Under the pieces are notes generated by a model. The model was not told the origin of the DNA, did no database searches, and worked only from the letters and a program-made list of their open reading frames with translations. A stretch of DNA of 64,000 nt from Podospora comata. Lineage: Eukaryota > Ascomycota > Sordariomycetes > Sordariales > Podosporaceae. The DNA lies in contig CP071494.1 in NCBI GenBank assembly GCA_017354895.1, forward strand, positions 3,286,001 through 3,350,000. Reading direction: 5' to 3'. Of the stretch, positions 53,257 through 62,643 are shown piece by piece (position 1 is the stretch's first letter; each line of letters starts with the position of its first letter). The position numbers and the translations under genes were made by a program.

Positions 53257-54828
53257 ACCGCTGCTGAGGAATTTGATGAGCTCTTTTTTCTTGTTGGACC
53301 AAGGAACCCGGGAGATCTCGATGAACGGTTGATCCCAGTGATCTCCTAACTGATCCTCAGCACTCGGGAGCGAAATTCAAGGAGAGGGGAAACGGCAAAT
53401 AACGAGCGGCACCACACGGCACGACCTGCTCTGTTTCACGGTCCACCATCCCACCAACGGCTGGGCTCATCAGCACCAAGAATTCCCTCTTTGGTAGCGC
53501 CGGCAAAGGGAAAGGTGAGCGAACATCAGAAAAGGGGAAACAGGATGCCATTCACCAGGAAATGGTGTTTCTTGGGATGTGCCGTTGAGCTCTGGGCAAA
53601 ACAACGCCATTTTGGCCTCTGATTGGTTGCAGGTGGGCGTTTGGGATCGGGTGAAAACCCTGGAATGACTTTTGCGCAACGACAAGCTTGAAACTCGTTT
53701 CAGGAACCATGACCTTTCGTCATTGGCTTGACCAAAGCCCCTCGCATTTTATCTGGCGTTGCAGGGTCGGCAGGGCTCAAGGGTACCGGGATACCCCGCT
53801 TGATGCAACGGGGGAGAGCGCGCCACTGCGGCCACCAGCGACCAATGCGGCGGGCTTGCGGCGACTCTTTCATGCAGCGGTCTTCCTACTAGGTGAGCAC
53901 TGCTTCTCCCATCCATCAATCTGATACGAACACCGACACCGCTCACCTCACTTTTCACTGGACCATGCAGACTGACCAAAAACTGTTGTGACCAGGAGAG
54001 AGCGGTTCAACAGCGGCAGGCTAACGCAGGTACAGCACATGTGCTTCCAGGCTGTGTGAGATGGATGCAGCCAAGGTGCAAGGTGGGTGATGATGATGAT
54101 TGCGGTGGAGTTGTTTGCGAGAGCAATGAGATTGGATGGCCCAGCGAGAGGGCAATTACAGCTTGTCCGACCCAGCATGCAGCCACCGGGACGCAGAGAT
54201 AACACGTGTATCTGGTATACCTAGCAGTTCAAAGATCACAGGTGCTGCCGTCGTTTCTGCCCTGACCTCCCGTAACCTCACGACCCGAAATGAAGTGCTC
54301 GGTCTGTGGTATATCTTGTCTTGTCCAAGATGATATGATAGCTGAGCACTTTTGTGCTGTCTTGCTGCTTCTAGAAGGCGGCATTTCCTCTGCTCCTCCT
54401 ACCAAGACCCCCAAGACTCTTAGCTCATTATCATGGGCCGTCTCTGTTAAACACAAACTTGATAATACCCAACTACAATTATTAGCAGCACATCCCATAC
54501 CTTATGGTGACAGATCCCTGGAGCCAGGTTCACCAGCGTCCCCTTAATCCCAACTGTTAAGGTCTTGGTCACCCCCACCCGGCCAATCACAGACGGCCTT
54601 TTTGTGGCTGAGAGCCGCTTCGGGAAAGAGCGTCCTGCGTATACAGCAAGGGGTCCCTTCCCCTGTCCCGAATTCCAAGGCCCCCGTTTTCTTCAGCGGC
54701 TTGGGTTTTATCTTCAGCGTGGGCGCATGTCTTATCCGCCGTCCTCCCTTTGCGACAGCTCCCTTCTCTCGCCTCTTTGCGAACGAACCTCCAACCCGAC
54801 CGAGTCTGTTGACCTGGATCTCCATCCA

Positions 54829-54830
54829 TC

Positions 54831-54863
<33 letters not shown>
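54829..54863. repeat. (CT)n dinucleotide tract
   Basis: About 35 nt of CT repeat with one interruption, in the probable leader of the DUF1996 gene. Pyrimidine tracts in this position are common near fungal transcription starts. Confidence 0.85.
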
Positions 54864-55555
54864 CCGCAACAACACTCCCGCCCACCGCTCACGCTCACTT
54901 CCAACTTTCCCTTTGGGAAAACCACACTCATTTCAAATACTACTCATTCATTCATTCACATTTCATTCTTTTTGTGTGTTGTTTTGCGGGCCTTTCGATT
55001 CTTGGTGCTCTTCGTCTTTTCTGCGACTTACTTCCCTCCCACCACGACAACGACAACGACACAGTTTCCGACAATCTGATACAGAACCCAGCGCAGGTGT
55101 CTCCTCACGGTCAACTCGACGTCAGCGACTGCTTCCAGTAACCTCCAGAATTGAGGAGTGGAAATAGACGTCACGGGCTTGCTCTGAATATCGGGTGGTT
55201 GGACTGCTGCGTGCCATTCCTGACAAACGACAACTCGCCTCGACTGGATCGAATTGGTATGTTACTCGAAAAAGGTCACTCAGTCAGTCATTGCATGACA
55301 GGGCCAACTTTCATTGGCCGCCATGCAATTTTTTCCACCAAAGCTGACCAGATATCTGTCTAGATTTGTCGAAACACCAGGATCGTGTTGTCGTCAAGTC
55401 CCCTCAGCATCTTGCCTCGAGGAGTTTCTGCAAGGACAGTACTATCGGCAGCAACTTCTGAAAAGCATCAATTTTCGACCCTTCTCACACTCCTTAACAT
55501 CGCAACTCTTTTTGTTTGCAATTCCACCAGAGTCATTCTTTTAAACCCAATCATC

Positions 55556-57211
55556 ATGAAAGTCACAAACTCTCTCGCCGCGGTTCTCGCCTCTGCCGGC
55601 CTCTCTGAGGCCTTCTGGCGCATGGAGTGCCGTGGTCGTGCAGGCTTGGCCCGTTTAGATCCCATTGTCGCCCCTGGCAGGGTTTCTCAGCACGCCCATG
55701 CTATCTTTGGTTCCAGTGGTGAGTCTTGCCTGGCTATGCGATTTGAACGTTGAGACTTTGGTGGATGCAAGTAGCTAACGGGGTCAGTGCAGGTTTCTCC
55801 ATGAACTCGGGACACGCTGAGCTCACTGCTGGCTCGTGCACCTCGTGCGCCGCTGTTGAGGACAAGTCGGCCTACTGGTCTCCCCAGATGTACTTCAAGC
55901 ACGAGGATGGCACCTTTGAGGAGGTCACACAGGCAGGCGGTATGCTTGCATACTATCTCCTCAACAAGGACGCTGGCAATCCAGACAAGGGTGTCAAGGC
56001 CTTCCCCAACGGCTTCCGCATGGTTGCCGGCGACAGCAACCGCCGCAACTACTCTATCGGCAGCCGCAACTTCAAGGATGCCGATCCCGAGAAGTCTCTA
56101 TGGGCCATGCTCGGCGAAACGAGCCAGGAGGATCTCGCCCAGCGTGCTGTTGGCTTCAACTGCCTCGACTACAATAAAACCCCCGAGGGTGCCTTGGTGC
56201 GCCACTATCTCCCCGAGAAGGGTTACCTCGATGGCAACTGCCCCGACGGCATCCGTTTGGAGCTCATGTTCCCTTCGTGCTGGAATGGCAAGGACTTAGA
56301 CTCGGCCAACCACAAGTCTCACGTCGCATATCCCGACCTTATTACGGATGGGTGGTGCCCCAAGGGATTTGACACCAAGCTTCCCAGTCTGATGTTCGAA
56401 ATCATCTACGAGACCAACAAGTTCAAGGGAATCCCTGGCGAGTTTGTCATGGCCAACGGTGATGCTCAGGGTATGTTTTGATTGATGTCTTCCGAACTTG
56501 AACAAGTCACTGACAATTGTAGGTTTCGGTTTCCACGGTGACTTCGCCAGCGGCTGGGACGAGGAGTTCCTCCAGGATGCTGTCGAGACCTGCACTGACC
56601 CCAGCGGTTTGCTTTCGGCTTGCCCCTTGTTCAACCTTCAGAGCGAGGATGAGCAGCGCCAGTGCCAGATTGAGCTCCCCGAGGATCTCGTTAACGAGAA
56701 GGTCACTGGAAAGCGCGGCAAATCTCTTCCCGGAGATGTTCCTATCCGCTATGGGCCTGCTCCTGCTAATGTCCAGGCCCCAGGAGCGGACCAGACCAGC
56801 CACATTCCGGTTCCCACCGTCACCTACCAGCCTGCCGAGTCCTCTGCCTACCAACCCGGCGGTATCTTCAACGGCGACGCCCCCAGCTCCAACTCGAGCT
56901 CAAGCTCTGAGGAGGTCAAGGTCACTGCCCTTGCTCAGCCCGAGCCCGAGCCCGAACCTGAGCCGACCCCTGCTCCCACCCCTACCCCCTCCGAGGCTCC
57001 CCTCCCCTCCGGCTACGAACTCGTTCGCACCGAGTATGTCACCAACGGCAAGGTTGTCAGCAAGATTGTCGTCATCGAGACCGTTGAGTACGTCATGCTG
57101 GCTGCTGCCACCGAGATTGAGACCGTCACCGTAACAGCCACTCTTGATGCCCAGAAGGCTCGCCGCGGGCTCAACCACCTCCACCGCCACAGGCACGCGG
57201 GATCGCACTAA
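55556..57211 (+). CDS. Secreted DUF1996 protein with Pro/Glu repeat and His-rich tail
   Basis: Exons 55556-55718, 55793-56470 and 56523-57211 give 509 residues. A signal peptide (MKVTNSLAAVLASAGLSEAF) precedes the DUF1996 domain (about 25-350): RMECRGRAGLARLDPIVAPG, VSQHAHAIFG, STCTSC-like Cys pair, SAYWSPQMYFKHEDG, GFRMVAGD, CPDGIRLELMFPSCWNGKDL, HKSHVAYPD and GFHGDFASGW. This is a large fungal secreted family with no settled biochemical role; some members carry WSC domains, absent here. After it come a Ser-rich linker, a PEPEPEPEPTPAPTPTP repeat and a C-terminal KARR followed by GLNHLHRHRHAGSH. The PE repeat is a typical cell-wall spacer. The His-rich tail could bind metal, and KARR resembles a Kex2-type basic site. 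No GPI signal is visible. Confidence 0.9.
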
Positions 57212-58389
57212 ACAGGCGGGATTGATTTCTGCCTTGTAGTGTTATGATCCATGATCTACCAGCTGCACATATGGGTTATGGTCACATCTTTTTTCTATCT
57301 CGCCCAGTCTTTTTGAAGAACAGGACTTGCGGGGTGGCTTTTCTTCACTTCTCTTCACTGTGGATACTAGGGGATTATTTTGTGGTTGTGTTTTCTGACA
57401 TGGAACCTGGTATGGGGGAGGGGGGGTTGGTGTGGGTTAGATGAGTGGAAAAATGGGAGCATTCAGCGAAGGCTTTTTTATTTTATCCAGCATTATGAAA
57501 TGAAATTGAGGAAGTTTTCTTTTCTTATGAACTATTGCCTCTTGATGTCATGTTGTTATGTGAATTCCTTTTTGCTTAAACTTGAAGAAGCCTAACAACT
57601 GCCGGGTTGTTCTTATCCAAACCAGAGGCCTGCTGCAGGAGGAGGATATCTGCAATGCCGTTGGGGTAACACTTTATCACAAGAGTCTTTCTCAGAAGAC
57701 TTTTCGTTACCAGAGTGTTTTTTATTAAATTAAACAAAAAAAAAATTAGCGTAAAAAGAAAAACAAAACAAGATGACTCTAACGTGTATCTCATTGCCAT
57801 ACATCATCAAACCACTCCATGACAGTCAACCCCCCCCCCAACCTACCTCCTCCTCCTTCCCCCCTCTCTTCCCTGAAGATCTGGCGCCAGACTCAGCTGC
57901 ATGATCTCTGGTCATCCCCCTCAACCTCAAAGGCTCAAATAAACCAACAAGTCAACAAACAATTGTTTACATCAACATCACTCCACCTACCTTACCTCCA
58001 CCAACCCATCCCGACAAAAAAGAAATCCCACATTTCAGTCATGTTTACCTCATTTCCCTCCCCCCATTCCAGTGCCCATCTCGCCCCCATCAGTATGTCA
58101 TGACAGCATGTCTCAACTCCCTCCCCCACCCAAGGCCTGGAATGGCGTTGCTCAGCACGACTACATTCCTCTCTCTTTTCTCTCGCTCTCTGCCGACCAC
58201 CCGACACCTTTTCTTACCACCCCCTCGCCACCCACTCACCAGCCCTCTTTTCTCCTTCTTTGCATTTTTGCATCACCGCCGGGGTTGTGGTTTCACCTCC
58301 ACCACCACCACATCACCACACGCTCCTTTAGCAAACCACACTCCTTCAATCGACCCCCATCATAACCACAGCTCCAACAGCAGCAAAAA
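57212..58389. other. Tandem intergenic region
   Basis: About 1.2 kb with 3' flank and a C-rich leader before the next gene. AT-rich near 57715-57770. No gene recognised; ORFs of up to 122 codons are C-rich shadows. Confidence 0.5.
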
Positions 58390-59354
58390 ATGCCACCAAA
58401 CAACAACCCCCACCCCGGCTCCGGCTCAGCCTCCCAATCCCTCCCCCCTTCCTCCCTTAACCCCCTAACCTCGGCCACCGGAATAGTAGTCATGGTCCTC
58501 ATAACCACCATCTCCCTCGGCCTCGCAATCGCCCTCCTCCTCCTCTACCTCCGCAAGCGCAAACGCTCCGCCCAGCGCAGACTCACCGCCCGCTTAAGCG
58601 GCATGCCTGAGATCCGCGCTGGTGACTCCACAGAAACTGAACGGTCACACATCACGACCCATGCCCATCAAGAGGGTAGCAGACTCCAAAAATGGGGAAG
58701 CAAGGAAGCGTTCGAGGTTGTTGAGATTAGTGCGCCGAGTCTAGCGAGTATGGCTGTTGACGGGGGGGGGCAGAAAAGGGCTAGGTCGCTTCCTGTTTTG
58801 TGGGGGGGGAGGAGAGGGAGGGGGATGTTGAGGCGGTTGACGGAGGAGGAGGAGGAGAGGGGGTTGAGAAAAAAGAGAGAGGGGGGGAACAAACTTTCGA
58901 GGAGCCAGTCGTGTGCTTGGCCTAGTGAGATGCAGAGGCTGGGCGAGGGTGACGAGAACAAGGCGGAGGGGAGGTTAGTGAACGAAACTACTGCCGCCGC
59001 GGGGGTTGAGCTGCCTAAACGGAGTTTCTTCCGGGGCGGTTCGTTGAAGGAAAGAGGGGAGAGGGGGTCCTGGCCGGTGAGGGAGTTGACCAGGGGGTTG
59101 TCGAGGGTTCATCACACCGTTCATGGGTATCCTTCCGGCGGTGTGTCTGCGTGGGGACGGCAGCAGGAGGAGAAGGAGAGGGAGATTGGGCTTGGGAGTG
59201 ATACGATCAGGGGGTATGGGTGTTTGAGGTTGGGGCCTGGGTTTGCTGATGGGGCGGGGAGGGTGTTGCCTGAGCCGCCTAGGGCTGTTGTCAGGGGGGG
59301 ACAAGGGGGAATTGTGAGGAGTCATACTGTTGGGGCTATGGTTGGGAGTTGTGG

Positions 59355-59397
<43 letters not shown>

Positions 59398-61629
59398 CCT
59401 CAAGTGCAGCCGAGCGTTGTTCCCCCTCCTCCGCCGCATCGGTCGCTGCCTCAGACACCGCCGAGGGCTGTCGCGAGGAGGCGGTCGAGGGCGCAGAGTA
59501 CCGATTCGACATTGTCGGAGATTTTAAAGTCGACGGAGAAGAGGCTGAGGGCCGGGAGTGCGACTGGTGGTGTTGGTCGGGGAAGGCATATGAGGATGGG
59601 GTCCTTGAATGCTCGAACCGTGTCGATGGCAGGGACGAGTCAAGAGTGCTTGCTGCCGAAGAAGGGGATGGGTCACAAACGACAGGACTCTGAGGTGTCG
59701 GCCGTGTCTGAGTCTGATAGCTTGGCTGGTGAGGAGAGCCCGATTGAGAACCCGGCTGGACTGACGTCGCCCAGTCGCAGTGGGCTGGTTCGAAAGCCAG
59801 CGCAGGAGCAGCCCCAACAGGCAGAAAGGCAGGTGGGGATGGTGATCCAATCGCCGAGAAGCTCCATCTCCTCCTCGCTGTCGACAGTCTTCAGTGAGGA
59901 CGAGATGCCAGACGAGGTCAAAAAGGCAATCATGCCGTTGGATGGCTTTGTCGTTGCACCCCAGCCCGCCGCCAGTGTCCAAGCGCCTGCCATGAACGAC
60001 CCTTTCATCACGGCGCCAGCTCCTCTGCCGCTGTCCATCAACAGATTTTCCCCCAGCACCACCTCGGTTGGGTTGAGACAACAGCCCAAAACCCAAGGTC
60101 TGTTCCGAGAAAGCCTCGAACGGTCCACCATACAGCGCCGAATGACACTCGCAAGCCCAACCCAAGATCTCATCCTCGTCCCCGGGCCCAGTGTAGCCCC
60201 TGGCTCAACACTCATTCAACAACAAGATGATAACATCCCACGAATCCCAGCCGGTCCTCTCTTCCTCCGCCTCACAAAAACCAGCACCCTCAGCACAATC
60301 CCCATCCTCCCCCCCCCCGCCGCCCCCGGCCCGGTCTTCAGCCAACACCAACAACGCCGCAAGACCCTCTCCCCCACCAAAACCGTCTCCTTCGCCGACG
60401 ACCTCCCCCGAATCCACAACGTCCCCCGCCACTCCCCCACCCGCCCATCCAAAAAGCCCAGCATCAAAATGTCTCCCTCCCAACACCAACTCCAGCTCTC
60501 CCTCTCCCTCTCCCGCAACGGCAACAGAGACTCGGCTTGCTCAACCTTTTCGGTGAACAACGCCCCGGCGAGCGTGCTCAAAAGATCGTCAGAGGTGAAC
60601 AACGCCAGCTTTTTTGCCAACTCACTGTTGTTTCCTGACCCGCTCAACCCCAAGTCAACAGCGACCTCCCCACCGCCAACCACAGCCGCCGGCTCTGAGT
60701 GGGAGGGGGAGTCAGAAGATGAGGACGACATCCCCCTGGCGGATACTGTCGCCTCGCTGAGGAGGATGAACTCGCAGATGTCGACTTCGAGTGTGACCTC
60801 GCTGCATAACGAGAACCCGAAGCGGTTTTCGGGGACTTTGCAGAATTTTCAAAAGAGGAAGTCGATTGGGGCGAGGAATTATCTTTCGCTTGGGGGGAAT
60901 GTTGACACTGCGAGGCGGAGGAAGAGGAGTCAGTCGGTTGCCAATGGGGGCGGGGGCGGTGGTTTGCATAATAGATCTAACTCCCAGCCTGCCTTGCCGC
61001 AGCATAGGAGACAGGGGAGTCGAGGGAACGGAGGTGGGGCGATGAACGCCTCACTCAGTCAGACCAGTTTGGGGAGTCCGAGGGCGAGTAGGGAGGTTAT
61101 TCCGCTGGCGTATCCGGTCGAGAAGCGGCAGGAGGGGTGGGAGTGGGGTGGGAGTGTAGGGGCGGGGAATGTGTCGCCGCCGCATAAGAGGAGGAAGCCG
61201 GGGAGTGTGCATGAGCGGAGGCAGAGTTTGTTGAGGATGAGTGTGTTGGAGACGGTGACGGATTCGTCGCCTGGGGTGGTGGGTGGTGGTGGTGGTGGTG
61301 GTAACAAGGAGAATGATGGGGAGGGAGGAGCGTTCAAGTTGCCGGTGAGGGAGGAGTTTACTTTTCATAGTGGGTATGCTGGGTTGAGGGGGGGTGTGAG
61401 TTTGGGGCAGTTTGGGACGCCGAGCAGGGGGGGAAGGGGGACGGGGACGGGGACGGGGAGGAATAGTGTGGAGAGTTTGGGGTTGTATGATAGGCAGGGA
61501 TTTTTGATTACTTCGCCTGTGAGGGGTGGTGCTGGTGGTGGTGGGAATAATAATGGCGGGTCGCCGTTGAGGGGGTTGATGGTGCAGCAGGACCGGTTGC
61601 AAAGTAGTCCTTCGAGGTTGAGGGTTTGA
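58390..61629 (+). CDS. Large single-pass membrane protein, disordered, with polyQ tract
   Basis: A single 1079-residue ORF. Near the N-terminus is one strong membrane helix (about 31-55, ATGIVVMVLITTISLGLAIA...) followed by KRKRSAQRRLTARL, so the small N-terminus is outside and the large remainder is cytosolic. There is no signal peptide, so this would be a type III-like anchor. The rest is Ser, Pro, Arg and Gly-rich, with an uninterrupted polyQ tract (about 322-336), poly-Gly near 860 and 965, and repeated Ser/Arg motifs. Conserved-looking islands are RTVSMAGTSQECLLPKKGMG, TVSFADDLPR, ADTVASLRRMNSQMSTSSVT and PVREEFTFHSGYAGL. These might be docking or phosphorylation sites. I know no function. 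Composition alternates C-rich and G-rich several times, more than in any other gene here. Confidence 0.75.
59356..59398. repeat. (CAG/CAA)n tract coding poly-Gln
   Basis: Eleven CAG units and then CAA units inside the open frame of the 1079-residue protein. Likely length-variable between strains. Confidence 0.9.
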
Positions 61630-61833
61630 GTTTGGGGTGGAGAGGGAGGTTTTATATATCAGCGGATACCACATGTTTTTCTGTTTTCGGTATGGAGTTT
61701 GAAGGTTGGGTCTGGCTTTCTTATTATAATAGACGTTATAATACAGTTTAATACTCATCCAGCTGTGCCATTTGCATCTTGGGCCATGTATGTATGGCCC
61801 CTTTCTTTGACACACCAATACATTAGCACATCA

Positions 61834-61927
61834 TCGTCCCAATGCAACAACACAATCGTTTTAACATAAAGTATAACTGTCCCAACATAACACATAATCG
61901 TCTCAACATAACACATAACGGTCCCAA
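61834..61927. repeat. Imperfect 21-base tandem repeats
   Basis: A unit containing CCAACATAACACATAA recurs with a 21-base period at about 61881-61897 and 61902-61918, with weaker half-copies on each side (GTCCCAA, about 61835 and 61921). In the 3' intergenic region. Confidence 0.75.
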
Positions 61928-62522
61928 AATTGAATGTTAATGATAAGTGTCACGGCATCAAGTTACATCATTCACTCACTCGCAACTCACTCAAAGAATG
62001 TATAACATCCACAGTCAAATCACATCACCATCACTTTCAGACCAAAGTTAAAAACCAACGCCTTTATTCTCTTTCCTATGCTGAGGTGTTATGATCCCTT
62101 CTCCCCACCCTCATCGTCTGAGCAGTAGATGTGCCCGTCCCAGCCACCGCAATGATCAACAGATACCCAACCTCACAAATCGAAATCAACGCCCCATCCA
62201 CTTTTGTCCCCTTCTCTCCTCCTCTCATTTATATCCTCTTGCCCATACCAAGTGAAAAAGCGAGGGGCGTGGGGTTATGAAAAAAAAAAAAAAAAAACCG
62301 CAGACAAATAAAAAGAAAAATCAACGCAGACAAATAAAATCAAATATGAAAAAACAACGCTCTATATTAACCACAACCCTTATCTGCCTCCTCCCACTGC
62401 CCTAATAACCCTCTTGTCCCGTGACCTTCTCCTCCTTCCTCCTCCAGGCGTGAGCAAACGGCATAAAAGTGTCGTCAGCAAGCGTGTCTTTTTTTTATTA
62501 CAAAAATCCGATACAAAGGTCA

Positions 62523-62528
62523 TGTTGT

Positions 62529-62559
<31 letters not shown>

Positions 62560-62627
62560 CGTTGTTGTTGTTGTCGTTGTTGTTGTTGTTGTCGTTGTTG
62601 TTGTTGTTGTCGTCGTTGTTGTTGTGA
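62523..62627. repeat. (GTT)n microsatellite with GTC interruptions
   Basis: About 100 nt of GTT units broken at intervals by GTC. It lies only 17 nt after the stop codon of the acidic nuclear-type gene on the minus strand, so would be transcribed there as CAA repeats in the 3' UTR. Confidence 0.9.
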
Positions 62628-62643
62628 GATGAAAAGATGCTGC

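Larger units (their letters stand above)
52436..55555. other. 3.1-kb gene-free divergent interval
   Basis: Between divergent Swa2 and DUF1996 genes. It contains a GATGC/GATGT tandem run (53225-53256), a CT dinucleotide run and scattered short ORFs (149 and 200 codons), none with a domain. The last kilobase looks like a long leader with a CT-rich part and possible leader introns. Two kilobases in the middle have no feature I can name. Confidence 0.5.
61630..62643. other. Convergent 3' intergenic region, repeat-rich
   Basis: About 1 kb between two convergent genes. It holds imperfect 21-base repeats, an A19 run (about 62279-62297) and the GTT microsatellite. No gene. Confidence 0.6.

Noticed and set aside
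54565-55167. 200-codon plus-strand ORF upstream of the DUF1996 gene
   Set aside because: Composition is dominated by the CT tract (Ser/Leu runs) and it overlaps a second ORF of equal quality. Best explained as leader sequence.
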